Shown: positions 15,573 through 24,676, numbered from the stretch's first letter. The stretch: 37,689 bases of DNA from Bacillota bacterium (GCA_023436245.1 JAEZJZ010000110.1:1-37689), one strand, 5' to 3'. The notes: a model not told the origin generated them from the sequence alone. Made by a program: numbers and translations.

Positions 15573-16358
15573 ATGAGTCAACCATCATCAGCCCCCAGTC
15601 TCTTCCCCCCCAATGCGGAAAGCAAGGTGCAACGCGTGATCGCCGTGATGAGCGGCAAAGGCGGAGTGGGCAAATCATCGGTCACAGCCATGCTGGCCAT
15701 CGGCCTGTCTCGGCAAGGAAAGCGGGTCGGAGTGTTGGATGCCGACATCACCGGCCCCAGTATTCCCAAACTGTTTGGCGTTAAGGGGTCACCAGAGGCC
15801 ACGGCTGCAGGCCTGATGCCCGGCGTCAGCCGGCAGGGAGTCAAGCTAATGAGCATGAACCTGCTGCTCGGTGATGAGGAAACACCGGTAATCTGGCGGG
15901 CGCCACTGCTCTCCCAGGCCATTTCCCAGTTCTGGACGAACACCGTTTGGGGAGAGTTGGATTTCCTGCTGGTGGATTTGCCGCCAGGTACCGGCGACGT
16001 GCCCCTAACAGTGATGCAATCCCTGCCTCTGTCCGGCGTGGTCATGGTCACATCGCCGCAATCGTTGGCGATGATGGTGGTGAAGAAGGCTGTGAACATG
16101 GCAGAGAAGATGGACATTCCCATCCTCGGTCTGGTGGAGAACATGAGCTACGTGCAGTGCCCAGGCTGCGCAGATCCATTCTACCTCTTCGGCAAGGGCA
16201 AGAGCGATGAGCTGGCTCGGGCAATGGGGGTACCGCTGCTCGCAACTTTACCGATTGACCCGCAGATCAGCGAACTGGGTGACAAGGGACAACTGGAGGA
16301 TTACCAGAGCCCGCTCGTGCAGACTCTGGCAGCCGAAATGCTGAAGACGCTAGCGTAA
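15573..16358 (+). CDS. mrp: Mrp/NBP35-family P-loop ATPase (iron-sulfur cluster carrier)
   Basis: The 261-residue product has the deviant Walker A GKGGVGKS (28-35), LDADITGPSIPKLFG (55-69), DLPPGTGD (135-142) and the CPGC pair Cys186/Cys189 used to bind a bridging cluster in Mrp/ApbC proteins. These proteins act as dimers that receive and pass on [4Fe-4S] clusters in the cytoplasm. The N-terminal DUF59/MIP18 domain of some homologues is absent, which is common in Clostridia. AAGGAGATG eight bases upstream sets the start, 17 bases after a repeat hairpin. It plausibly supplies clusters to the many Fe-S proteins of an anaerobe, including the AORs here (inference). Confidence 0.9.
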   Translation: MSQPSSAPSLFPPNAESKVQRVIAVMSGKGGVGKSSVTAMLAIGLSRQGKRVGVLDADITGPSIPKLFGVKGSPEATAAGLMPGVSRQGVKLMSMNLLLGDEETPVIWRAPLLSQAISQFWTNTVWGELDFLLVDLPPGTGDVPLTVMQSLPLSGVVMVTSPQSLAMMVVKKAVNMAEKMDIPILGLVENMSYVQCPGCADPFYLFGKGKSDELARAMGVPLLATLPIDPQISELGDKGQLEDYQSPLVQTLAAEMLKTLA

Positions 16359-16372
16359 TTGGACAGGCAGCA

Positions 16373-16399
16373 AAAAACCGCCCGTGCAGGGCGGTTTTT
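16373..16399. terminator. bidirectional terminator between mrp and the 31-residue peptide gene
   Basis: Arms AAAAACCGCCC (16373-16383) and GGGCGGTTTTT (16389-16399) form a perfect 11-bp stem with T-runs in both directions. Confidence 0.9.
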
Positions 16400-16415
16400 A
16401 GGTTGCATCAATTTT

Positions 16416-16511
16416 CTACTTGTCGGCGTTGCGATCGAACAGGCGGCCGCTACCAGCAAACAGGAAGAGCGGGAGACCAAAGCCCAGGAAAGCGATCAAA
16501 AGCTTTTCCAT
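16416..16511 (-). CDS. 31-residue membrane peptide
   Basis: The minus strand encodes MEKLLIAFLGFGLPLFLFAG followed by SGRLFDRNADK. It is a single hydrophobic helix with a short charged C-terminal tail. AGGAGGG lies about eight bases before the ATG (read on the minus strand), and the stop is followed by the terminator shared with mrp, so ribosome-binding site, frame and terminator all agree. No family is recognised; it is too short for most gene finders. It could be a small regulator of a membrane enzyme or a sporulation-type small peptide, but nothing in the sequence decides this. Confidence 0.65.
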   Translation of the reverse strand: MEKLLIAFLGFGLPLFLFAGSGRLFDRNADK

Positions 16512-16951
16512 CGTGTTTTCCCTCCTAACATTGCCTCGTTAGTTCGAGTATAGGATATTCACGTCCGGGCGGTCAATGCTTGTATACAAAGTGCAAATAG
16601 CAAAATATGCGTCACTTGCTTAATTAGTCACAACACTTAGATTGTCAAAACCATTTTATATTTGGGCAAATTCTCCCGACGTCGATGGAGGCATCGATAA
16701 TTGCTCAGAGGCTCGGAAACAACCGATTTCGACGTCAGCAGATAGTGTTAAATATTGATTACAGGCAAGCAAGGCAAAGAGGAGTTCTCCTACCCAGGTC
16801 AAAAGATGAATGAGGTGAAATCCGATTCTTGGCAGGCAAGAATCGCTCTGTTGCAATTGCTACTCACAGAGTTGCTAAGGTTGCCCAAACCACGTCAATT
16901 GGGGCATTCGGCATGGGAAACACTGGCTATCTACAGCCATTTTGACTATGA
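16512..16951. other. intergenic region upstream of secD
   Basis: The first part is the AT-rich upstream region of the minus-strand peptide gene. The rest holds no convincing gene; one 66-codon open frame at 16755-16955 runs through a hairpin repeat and has no ribosome-binding site. Confidence 0.45.
16824..16880 (+). repeat. single degenerate double-hairpin repeat upstream of secD
   Basis: Hairpin A (GATTCTTG-GCAGG-CAAGAATC, 16824-16844) is nearly identical to the one before mrp. The spacer GCTCTGTTGCAATT is diverged, and hairpin B (GCTACTC-ACA-GAGTTGC, 16859-16875) has one mismatch. The flank before it, TGAGGTGAAATCC, matches the inter-unit link of the other arrays, so it is probably what remains of a longer array. 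Confidence 0.7.
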
Positions 16952-16981
16952 TTGACAGGCTTTTAGGGCAACAACTATACT
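16952..16981 (+). promoter_or_regulatory. promoter of secD-secF
   Basis: A consensus -35 TTGACA (16952-16957) and a -10 TATACT (16976-16981) have an 18-base spacer, about 42 bases before the secD start codon. Confidence 0.7.
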
Positions 16982-17023
16982 AGTGAATAGGCTCTACTCA
17001 GGAGAAGGAGGAGAATAAGCGGA

Positions 17024-18247
17024 ATGAAGTTCAAGTACCTAGCAGCGCTACTTGCCCTCATAGCCATCTTGGGGGGAGCAGTCTATTTTGGCTACAAGCC
17101 ACTGGCGAACGCAATCACCCTCGGTCTGGACATCGAAGGTGGCATCACGGTGCTGCTTGAGGCGGTGGAAAAAGAGGGTGTGACCATCGACGATGACACC
17201 ATGAACCGGGCGCTGGCCATCATCAGCAACCGCGTGAACAGCCTCGGTGTCACTGAACCAGAGATCCAGCGGGAGGGTTCACACCGCATTCGCATTTCCC
17301 TGCCGGGCTACAGCAATCAGGAAGAAGTGCTTTCCGTGATTGGCAAGACGGCCCAGCTGGAGTTCATGGACATTGAGGGCAAGGTATTTCTCACCGGCGA
17401 GAGCCTGAAAGACGCCCGTGAGCAAATGGATCAGACTACCGGCGGTGCCTACGTGCAGATCAAGTTCGACGATGCCGGCGGTCAGAAGATGCGCGAGTAT
17501 ACCAAGAGCCATGTCGGCGGCAACATGCTGATCGTGATGGATGGCGCGCTCATTTCGGCGCCTGGCATTCAGGAAGAAGTCGGTGCTGAAGGCGTAATCA
17601 ACAACATTCCGACACTGACAGAGGCGCGTAACCTGGCGATTATGCTACGTTCCGGCGCGTTGCCAGTGGCACTGGAAGTACGCGACTTCCGGGCTGTCGG
17701 CCCGACTCTGGGACAGGTTTATTTGGACAGGAGCATCTACGCTGGTGCCATCGGCATCGCGCTCGTCTTCCTGTTCATGCTGCTGTCCTATCGCACGTTT
17801 GGCCTGCTGGCCAATATCGCGCTGGCACTGTACACCTTCCTGACACTTGGACTGTTGGCGGCGCTTGGAGCCACACTTACCTTGCCTGGTATCGCCGGCC
17901 TGATCCTGGGTATCGGCATGGCGGTGGATGCCAACGTGATCATCTTTGAGCGCATTCGGGAAGAGCTGCGCAGTGGCCGCTCACTGCGCGCATCGATCGG
18001 AGCCGGGTTCCACCGCGCAATGCTCACCGTGGTCGACTCCAACGTCACCACCCTGATCGGCGCTGGTGCACTCTACTACTTTGGCACTGGCCCCATCCGT
18101 GGGTTCGCTGTCACGCTGTCTCTCGGCATCGTAGTCAGCATGTTCACAGCAGTTGTGGTCAGCCGCCTGTTGGTCAACCTGCTGGTCAATGCCAATCTGA
18201 CCAAGTCGCCTGCCATTCTCGGCGTAGGGGGAGGAGTGACGAAATGA
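17024..18247 (+). CDS. secD: protein translocase subunit SecD
   Basis: The 407-residue product has an N-terminal membrane helix (about 5-25) and the P1 periplasmic-type domain beginning GLDIEGGITVLLEA. Five further helices follow from about 240, containing GIGMAVDANVIIFERIREEL, the SecD signature in which the conserved Asp takes part in proton coupling. It is shorter than the Escherichia protein (about 615) because the P1 domain is compact, as usual in Clostridia. Together with SecF it pulls exported proteins through SecYEG using the proton or sodium gradient. The stop overlaps the secF start (ATGA), which indicates translational coupling. A long purine-rich ribosome-binding region (GGAGAAGGAGGAG) precedes the start. 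Confidence 0.95.
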   Translation: MKFKYLAALLALIAILGGAVYFGYKPLANAITLGLDIEGGITVLLEAVEKEGVTIDDDTMNRALAIISNRVNSLGVTEPEIQREGSHRIRISLPGYSNQEEVLSVIGKTAQLEFMDIEGKVFLTGESLKDAREQMDQTTGGAYVQIKFDDAGGQKMREYTKSHVGGNMLIVMDGALISAPGIQEEVGAEGVINNIPTLTEARNLAIMLRSGALPVALEVRDFRAVGPTLGQVYLDRSIYAGAIGIALVFLFMLLSYRTFGLLANIALALYTFLTLGLLAALGATLTLPGIAGLILGIGMAVDANVIIFERIREELRSGRSLRASIGAGFHRAMLTVVDSNVTTLIGAGALYYFGTGPIRGFAVTLSLGIVVSMFTAVVVSRLLVNLLVNANLTKSPAILGVGGGVTK

Positions 18248-19104
18248 ACATCATCGGCAAGAGAAAGCTCTTCTATGGTCTCTCACTGCTCCTGATCTTG
18301 GCCGGAATTATCGGCATGGTGATGAACCACGGACTGAATTTGGGCATCGACTTCAAGAGCGGTACCATCATTGAGATCGACCTGAATCAAGCCTTCAACG
18401 TTGACGAGATCAAGTCAGTGCTGCAGCCGTTCAACGTGAGCAGCAACGTTCGCGCCCTGGGCACATCCGGTACAGAAGCGGAGATCCGCACGGAAACGCT
18501 CGACGAAGACAAGCTGGCAGCAGTGCTGGCTGGTATTCGCTCCAAGTGGCCCGATGTGACAGTGCAGGTGCCTGCCACGGTTGACCCGGCGTTCAGCGTG
18601 GAGTTAGTCAATCAGGCCCTGCTGGCCCTGTTGGTGGCCGCTGTGGGTATGGTGCTCTATATCACTTGGCGCTTCGAGTTCAAGTTCGCCATTTCGGCGA
18701 TCGTGGCGTTGCTGCATGACGTGTTGATTGTGCTCGGATTTTTCGCCATTTTCCGGGTGGAAGTGAACGGCGAGTTCGTGGCTGCGATGCTCACCATCGT
18801 CGGCTATTCCATCAACGACACGATCGTCATCTTCGACCGTATCCGCGAGAACATGGGTAACGCCAAACGGCGGGATGACATCGAACAGATTGCCAACCAC
18901 AGTGTGGTGCAGTCGATGCGCCGATCCATCAACACCTCAGTGACGACGCTGATCGCCATCGGAGCCGTGCTCATCTTCGGCGGGGCTACGCTGAAACCGC
19001 TGGCTACCGCCTTGGTGGTCGGTATCATCGCCGGTACCTATTCCTCAATCTTCATCGCCAGCTCTGTCTGGGTTGACTGGAAGAAGCGGGCCAAACAAGC
19101 CTAA
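18244..19104 (+). CDS. secF: protein translocase subunit SecF
   Basis: The 286-residue product begins with a membrane helix, then NLGIDFKSGTIIEIDL (the SecF P1 start). It ends with the transmembrane block containing VGYSINDTIVIFDRIREN, the SecF signature with its conserved Asp. Its length is normal for the family. It starts at ATG within the secD stop (four-base overlap), so it depends on secD translation and the same promoter. A terminator follows its stop, ending the two-gene operon. Confidence 0.95.
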   Translation: MNIIGKRKLFYGLSLLLILAGIIGMVMNHGLNLGIDFKSGTIIEIDLNQAFNVDEIKSVLQPFNVSSNVRALGTSGTEAEIRTETLDEDKLAAVLAGIRSKWPDVTVQVPATVDPAFSVELVNQALLALLVAAVGMVLYITWRFEFKFAISAIVALLHDVLIVLGFFAIFRVEVNGEFVAAMLTIVGYSINDTIVIFDRIRENMGNAKRRDDIEQIANHSVVQSMRRSINTSVTTLIAIGAVLIFGGATLKPLATALVVGIIAGTYSSIFIASSVWVDWKKRAKQA

Positions 19105-19119
19105 TAGTCAAGACAGGAA

Positions 19120-19144
19120 GCCAGGCAGACTTGCCTGGCTTTTC
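19120..19144 (+). terminator. terminator of secD-secF
   Basis: Arms GCCAGGCA (19120-19127) and TGCCTGGC (19132-19139) are extended by AA/TT and followed by TTTTC. Confidence 0.75.
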
Positions 19145-19156
19145 GCATGCTATAAT
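19131..19156 (+). promoter_or_regulatory. possible promoter of the mutS operon
   Basis: A perfect -10 TATAAT (19151-19156) lies 50 bases before mutS. The -35 side overlaps the secF terminator and is not convincing (TTGCCT at 19131-19136 gives only 14 bases of spacing), so the element rests on the -10 alone. Confidence 0.4.
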
Positions 19157-19205
19157 CAACTAAAGAGATTCGACAAATGCCCACCTGGGCACTCGGGAGG
19201 TCAGC

Positions 19206-21812
19206 ATGACGGAATACACGCCAATGATCAGACAATACCTGGAGGTAAAGGCAGAGCATCCGGACTGCCTGCTGTTTTTCCGCCTCGGAGACTTCTATGA
19301 GATGTTCCTGGAGGATGCCGAAGAGGCCGCCAAGCTGCTGGAAATCACCCTCACGGGCAGGGATGCCGGTTCGGCCGGTCGCATTCCCATGTGTGGGGTT
19401 CCTTATCATGCGGCAGAAATCTACATAGCCAAACTGATCGTGCAGGGAAAGAGGGTGGCCATCTGTGAGCAGGTGGAGGACCCCTCGCAAGCCAAGGGGC
19501 TGGTGCGGCGGGAGGTGACCCGGATAGTCACTCCCGGCAGCGTGTTGGATGCGAGCATGCTCCCGGCCGGACAGAACAACTACCTGGCTTGCCTGCTGCA
19601 GCACGGTCAGGCTTTCGGTTTGAGCCTGGTGGAACTGTCTACTGGAGAGGTGCTGGTGGGCGAGTACGAGGGGGGCAGCCTGCCGCCGCGCCTGGTCGAT
19701 GACTATCTGCGGCTGCAGCCGGCGGAGGCCCTGCTCGGCGGCAAACTGGCCGAAAGCGAAGCGGCTCTGCGCATGCTGCAACTGGCCGGAACGATGACCA
19801 AGAGCATACTGTCGGTTGAGGAGTTCAGCCAGGCGCGCGCCGAGCGAGTCTGCAGAGAGCAGTACCCCGGAGTTTCAACATCAGGGTTGCCGGAGCAGGG
19901 CCTGCGAGCCTTCGCTGCTGCCCTGCGCTATTTGCAGCAACTGCAACAACAGCCGCTGCCGCACCTCAAGTTTCCGAGAGACCTGCGGCAACCGACTGTG
20001 ATGTACCTGGATCTGGCTACCCGCCGCAACCTGGAGCTGACCAAAGGCAACCGGGAGACGGGAGTTGCCGGTTCACTGCTGGCGGTACTCGATCAAACCG
20101 TATCTTCGCTGGGAAGTCGCGAAATCCGGCAATGGATCACCCAGCCGCTCTGTGACCTGCCGCAGATTCAGGCCAGATTGGACGCGGTGGAGGAACTCAG
20201 AGAGCATAACCTACAGCGGGACAAGTTGCGTGGACTGCTGCGCGGCGCTTACGACCTGGAGAGGCTGGCTGGGCGGGTCGCGACCGGGCTGGCCAACGCA
20301 CGCGATCTGTTGGCGCTGGGGAAGACCCTCAGCATCCTGCCGGAGCTACAGGCGCAGCTGGTCGGGCTGCGGACCGAACTGCTTACTCGTTCTGGTGATC
20401 AGCTGCAGCTGCTTCCGGAGCTGACCATTGAACTCGAACGGGCGCTATTGCCGGAACCTCCGATCAGTCTGCGCGAAGGCGCACTATTCCGCCCCGGCTA
20501 CAGTCCGGAGCTTGATGCCATCAGCCAAGCTGCAGAGGAAGGGAAGGCTTGGCTGGCCGAGCTAGAGGCGCGTGAGCGCGAACGCACCGGCATTCGTTCT
20601 TTGAAGGTGGGCTTCAACAAGGTGTTCGGCTATTATCTCGAGGTGACCAAATCCAATCTGGCGCAGGTGCCGCCAGACTACATCCGCAAGCAGACGCTGG
20701 TCAACGCCGAACGCTACATCACCGAGGAACTCAAGTCCCGGGAAGATGCCATTCTGGGCGCGGAGGAGCGGGAGAAAGCACTGCAATACGAACTCTTTGT
20801 GCAGTTGCGGCAGCAGGTGGCTCAGCATGTCCCCGTGATTCAAAGGAACGCGTCAATTCTGGCCAGCCTGGATTGTCTGCAAGCCCTGGCGGAAGCGGCA
20901 GTAAGGGGGCGCTACTGTAAGCCCAGCCTGACGGAGGATGGCACCTTGCAAATAGCAGCCGGCAGGCACCCGGTGGTAGAACAGGTGGTCGGGCGCAGCC
21001 AATATGTGCCAAACGATTTGCAGATGAACCCAGGCGAGCTCTTGGTGATCACCGGGCCGAACATGGGCGGCAAGTCCACCTACATGCGACAGATCGCCCT
21101 GATCGTGCTGATGGCCCAGATGGGCAGTTTCGTACCGGCCGACTCAGCCAGAATTGGCCTGGTGGACCGCATCTTCACCCGAGTAGGGGCAGCGGACGAC
21201 CTGTTCTCTGGCCAGAGCACCTTCATGGTGGAGATGACCGAGAGCCGCACGGCGCTGACGGAAGCGACCAAGCATAGCCTGATTCTGTTTGACGAACTGG
21301 GCAGAGGGACGAGCACTTATGACGGCATGGCCATCGCGGAAGCGATCATCGAGTATGTACACCAGAACCTGGGTGCCAAGACACTGTTCTCTACCCACTA
21401 CCATGAACTTACTTCATTGGCTGATCGCCTGCCGCAAGTGAGAAACGTCTGCTGCCAAGTTGCTGAGCAGCGAGGTGAGTTGATCTTCTTGCGCCAGGTA
21501 CGTGACGGGCGGGCAGACAAGAGCTACGGCATCAATGTCGCCAAGATGGCCGGCCTGCCTTTGCCCGTGATCCAGCGAGCCAGGCAGATCCTGCGCCGTC
21601 TTGAACAGCGCACCCCAGCGGAGGCCACCCTGCAACTGACGCTGGGCGACTTGATGCAGGAAGAAGCTCAGGCGGAAGTGGCAGCCGCCAGTAATGAGCC
21701 GCCCGCTGAATGGACGCGGCTGATCGCAAGCATGCGCGAACTGGATGTCGAATCTCTAACCCCGCTGGCGGCACTCAACCTGCTGGCCAAATGGAAAGAG
21801 GAACTGCAGTAG
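19206..21812 (+). CDS. mutS: DNA mismatch repair protein MutS
   Basis: The 868-residue product has the mismatch-reading Phe-Tyr-Glu at 30-32 (GDFYEMF), the connector and lever domains, and the ATPase core. Walker A GPNMGGKST is at 617-625, STFMVEMTE follows, the Walker B/signature region DELGRGTST starts at 696, and STHYHEL is the switch motif. The C-terminal region from about 800 carries the dimerisation helices. All key residues are present and length is standard for MutS1. It finds mispairs in newly copied DNA and recruits MutL. GGGAGGTCAGC precedes the ATG. mutL begins 11 bases after the stop with its own strong ribosome-binding site. Confidence 0.97.
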   Translation: MTEYTPMIRQYLEVKAEHPDCLLFFRLGDFYEMFLEDAEEAAKLLEITLTGRDAGSAGRIPMCGVPYHAAEIYIAKLIVQGKRVAICEQVEDPSQAKGLVRREVTRIVTPGSVLDASMLPAGQNNYLACLLQHGQAFGLSLVELSTGEVLVGEYEGGSLPPRLVDDYLRLQPAEALLGGKLAESEAALRMLQLAGTMTKSILSVEEFSQARAERVCREQYPGVSTSGLPEQGLRAFAAALRYLQQLQQQPLPHLKFPRDLRQPTVMYLDLATRRNLELTKGNRETGVAGSLLAVLDQTVSSLGSREIRQWITQPLCDLPQIQARLDAVEELREHNLQRDKLRGLLRGAYDLERLAGRVATGLANARDLLALGKTLSILPELQAQLVGLRTELLTRSGDQLQLLPELTIELERALLPEPPISLREGALFRPGYSPELDAISQAAEEGKAWLAELEARERERTGIRSLKVGFNKVFGYYLEVTKSNLAQVPPDYIRKQTLVNAERYITEELKSREDAILGAEEREKALQYELFVQLRQQVAQHVPVIQRNASILASLDCLQALAEAAVRGRYCKPSLTEDGTLQIAAGRHPVVEQVVGRSQYVPNDLQMNPGELLVITGPNMGGKSTYMRQIALIVLMAQMGSFVPADSARIGLVDRIFTRVGAADDLFSGQSTFMVEMTESRTALTEATKHSLILFDELGRGTSTYDGMAIAEAIIEYVHQNLGAKTLFSTHYHELTSLADRLPQVRNVCCQVAEQRGELIFLRQVRDGRADKSYGINVAKMAGLPLPVIQRARQILRRLEQRTPAEATLQLTLGDLMQEEAQAEVAAASNEPPAEWTRLIASMRELDVESLTPLAALNLLAKWKEELQ

Positions 21813-21823
21813 GAGGTGACGTC

Positions 21824-23698
21824 ATGCCCAAGGTTCGAGTTCTGTCCGAGGAAGTCGCCAATCAGATTGCCGCTGGTGAGGTGGTAGAGCGACCAGCCTC
21901 GGTGGTGAAGGAGTTGGCCGAGAATGCACTTGATGCCGGGGCTACCCGCATCGACATCGAAATCCGTCAAGGCGGTCTGGAGCAGATCGTGGTCAGCGAC
22001 AACGGCTGCGGGTTGGCCCCGGATGATCTGGTGCTGGCGTTCCAGCGTCATGCCACCAGCAAGCTGCGCCAGGCGGAGGACTTGTTCGGAATCAGCACCC
22101 TTGGTTTTCGCGGCGAAGCGTTGCCCAGCATCGCATCCGTGGCCAAGGTGCTGGTCAAAACCAGAGAACGGGACTCCGCCAACGGCTGGAGCCTGGCAAT
22201 TTTGGCAGGGGAGCAAAACGGACCGGAACCGTGCGGCGCTCCGATCGGCACCACTATCACCGTAGATTCTCTTTTCTACAACACCCCGGCTCGGCGCCAG
22301 TTCATGAAGTCCCCAGTGGCAGAAGCCGGGCGCATTCGCGAACTGATCGCCCATATGGCCCTGGCCGCGCCGCAGGTGGCCTGGCGACTGATGCAGGATG
22401 ACCGCATAGTCTTGGAGACGACAGGTAACGATCAGCTACAGGATGCTGTTCTCGCCATTTACGGGCGTGAGGTAGCGGAGCAACTGATTCCGGTGGAGGG
22501 GGGAGGGACTCCTGTCAGCATCCGGGGACTCGTCAGCCGCCCAGAGTTGACCCGCAACAACCGGCGTGATCAGGTGTTCATCCTAAACGATCGCTTGGTG
22601 CAGTGCCGCTCGCTGTCCGTTGTGTTGGCCGAGGCCTATCGTTCCTTGCTGCCTGCTGGCCGGCATCCGCTAGCCTTCTTGCACCTGACACTGCCGCCTG
22701 AGACGGTGGATGTGAATGTGCACCCGGCGAAAACAGAGATTCGGCTGCGCGAGGAACGCCAAGTGGCGGCTGTCCTGCACCGCGTGCTGCGTCAGACCCT
22801 GGAGGCGACCGGTCAGGTCCAGGCAGCCGCTAGTGTGCCTCTGGAGCGCCTGGCAGCAGCCCAGAGCGTGAGAGAGACCAGCGCCTCATCTTTGACGTCT
22901 TGGGCACAACCGCGGCTGGAGCCGTCAGTTGGCAGAGACTGTCACGAAGAGCCGCAGGTGCCGATCAGCCTGCAGCAGATGAAGCAACAGTTGCTTGGCC
23001 TGGAGCCTAGTCCATGGACGGCGGCCAGACCGACCATTCCGGCGCCCACGGTGGCCCCGCATGCCGCTGGAGAGCAACCCATCCCGACGATGGCGACTGC
23101 GCCGGACAGGGATACGATGAGTGACGCCTATCGCCTGCTCGGTCAGGTGCTCGCCAGCTATCTGGTGGTTGAGCGATCGGACGGAGTCTGGCTGGTGGAC
23201 CAGCACGCTGCCCACGAACGCATAGTCTACGAGCAGTTATCCGGCCAAGCAGCCAGGAGTGCTGCTCACACCACCCAGCAGCTGCTGGTGCCATACACGC
23301 TCCAGCTCGGTCCGCGGGAGACAGCTGTGCTGGAGGCTAGCGTTGCGGAACTGGCCACATTAGGCTTTGATCTACAGCATTTCGGAGGGCAGACCTGGCT
23401 GCTGCGCAGCCTGCCCACCGTCTATCGCGGACGCTTTCGTCCCGAGCAGTTTGCTGATTTGGTCAGTGAACTGGCGGAGGACTACCGCGGCGACAAGCAA
23501 CTGGACCGGCGGGAGCAAATCCTGATTCGCCTGGCTTGCCAGAGTGCAATCAAGGCAGGACAAAGAATGCAGCACGCAGAGATGGTGGAGCTCCTGGATC
23601 AGCTCTGGCAGACCAGACTGCCGTTCACCTGCCCGCATGGTCGCCCCACGGCGATCAAGTTCGGCCAGGACCAACTGTTTCGACTATTTCATCCTTAG
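21824..23698 (+). CDS. mutL: DNA mismatch repair endonuclease MutL
   Basis: The 624-residue product starts at ATG 21824, eight bases or so after AGGAGGTGA; an open frame extending further upstream lies inside mutS and is not used. The N-terminal GHKL ATPase has IAAGEVVERPASVVKELAENALDAG, DNGCG and GFRGEAL. The C-terminal domain has the metal-dependent endonuclease motif DQHAAHERIVYE (about 459-470) plus ACQSAIKAG and CPHGRPT, so this is a nicking MutL as in most bacteria without MutH. A Pro/Ala/Thr-rich linker joins the domains. It forms an operon with mutS and miaA. Confidence 0.96.
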   Translation: MPKVRVLSEEVANQIAAGEVVERPASVVKELAENALDAGATRIDIEIRQGGLEQIVVSDNGCGLAPDDLVLAFQRHATSKLRQAEDLFGISTLGFRGEALPSIASVAKVLVKTRERDSANGWSLAILAGEQNGPEPCGAPIGTTITVDSLFYNTPARRQFMKSPVAEAGRIRELIAHMALAAPQVAWRLMQDDRIVLETTGNDQLQDAVLAIYGREVAEQLIPVEGGGTPVSIRGLVSRPELTRNNRRDQVFILNDRLVQCRSLSVVLAEAYRSLLPAGRHPLAFLHLTLPPETVDVNVHPAKTEIRLREERQVAAVLHRVLRQTLEATGQVQAAASVPLERLAAAQSVRETSASSLTSWAQPRLEPSVGRDCHEEPQVPISLQQMKQQLLGLEPSPWTAARPTIPAPTVAPHAAGEQPIPTMATAPDRDTMSDAYRLLGQVLASYLVVERSDGVWLVDQHAAHERIVYEQLSGQAARSAAHTTQQLLVPYTLQLGPRETAVLEASVAELATLGFDLQHFGGQTWLLRSLPTVYRGRFRPEQFADLVSELAEDYRGDKQLDRREQILIRLACQSAIKAGQRMQHAEMVELLDQLWQTRLPFTCPHGRPTAIKFGQDQLFRLFHP

Positions 23699-23734
23699 GT
23701 TCTGCCCATCTGCCTCACGGGGAGCGATGTAAGA

Positions 23735-24676
23735 GTGGAAAGACTGCTAGTGATTGTCGGACCGACCGCCGTTGGCAAAACCGAACTATCCCTGACCCTG
23801 GCCAGGCAACTGCAGGGCGAGATCATCTCGGCCGACTCGATGCAGGTTTACCAGGGCATGGACATTGGCACGGCCAAGCCAACGGCTGAGGAGCAACTGG
23901 CTGTGCCGCACCACCTGATCGATGTGGTCAAGCCGGGCGAGCCGTTCAGTGTGGCGGATTATCAGGGCCTGGCTCGCCAACGGATCAGCGAGATAACTGC
24001 CCGTGGCCACCTGCCGATCATGGTCGGCGGCACTGGGCTATATGTGCGTGCAGTGATTGACCCCTATAACTTTATACCAGCGGATACCGATTGGGCACTC
24101 CGGGCAAAACTGCGCCAGCAGGCAGCCGAGGCCGGGCTTGACGCCCTCTTCTACCAGCTGCGTTCGGTGGACCCGGTGGCTGCCGAGCGCATCCACCAAA
24201 ATGACGAGCGCCGCATCATCCGCGCGCTGGAAGTCTATCAGACCACTGGACAACCGCTCTCCTTCTGGGAGCAGCAGGGCGATCAGCAGGCTGAACGCTA
24301 TGATCTGCAGATGTTTGGCCTCACGAGGCCACGGGAGCAACTCTACCAGCGCATCACCCAGCGCGTGGACCAGATGGCTGCAGCCGGACTGATCGCGGAA
24401 GCCAAGCGTCTACTTGACCAGGGGCTGGATGAGCGCCTGATCGCCAACCAGGCGATCGGCTATAAGGAGCTGTTCTCCTACCTCAGGGGCGAGGAAAGCC
24501 TGGACGAGGCACTGGAAAAACTTCGACAAACCACCCGGCGCTACGCCAAGCGACAGCTCACCTGGTTCCGGGCTGACCAGCGCATCAAGTGGCTGGATGT
24601 CAGCCTTTATCAGGATGTATCAATCTTAGCCAATGAAATCCTGCAGTCGCTTGCAGTCCGCTGGTCAATAGTATAA
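23735..24676 (+). CDS. miaA: tRNA dimethylallyltransferase MiaA
   Basis: The 313-residue protein has the P-loop GPTAVGKT (9-16), the catalytic-region SADSMQVYQGMDIGTAKP, and GGTGLYVRA, all typical of MiaA. It transfers a dimethylallyl group to A37 of tRNAs reading codons that start with U. Length is normal. The GTG start at 23735 follows ACGGGGAGCG. It lies 36 bases after mutL and just before hfq, the classical Bacillota order mutS-mutL-miaA-hfq. A possible hfq promoter is embedded in its last codons. Confidence 0.96.
   Translation: MERLLVIVGPTAVGKTELSLTLARQLQGEIISADSMQVYQGMDIGTAKPTAEEQLAVPHHLIDVVKPGEPFSVADYQGLARQRISEITARGHLPIMVGGTGLYVRAVIDPYNFIPADTDWALRAKLRQQAAEAGLDALFYQLRSVDPVAAERIHQNDERRIIRALEVYQTTGQPLSFWEQQGDQQAERYDLQMFGLTRPREQLYQRITQRVDQMAAAGLIAEAKRLLDQGLDERLIANQAIGYKELFSYLRGEESLDEALEKLRQTTRRYAKRQLTWFRADQRIKWLDVSLYQDVSILANEILQSLAVRWSIV

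Noticed and set aside
16755..16955. 66-codon open frame before secD
   Set aside because: It starts at TTG without a ribosome-binding site and reads through a hairpin repeat; the secD promoter begins at its end.
21710..21823. Upstream extension of mutL inside mutS
   Set aside because: The AGGAGGTGA site and the conserved start of MutL place the start at 21824.
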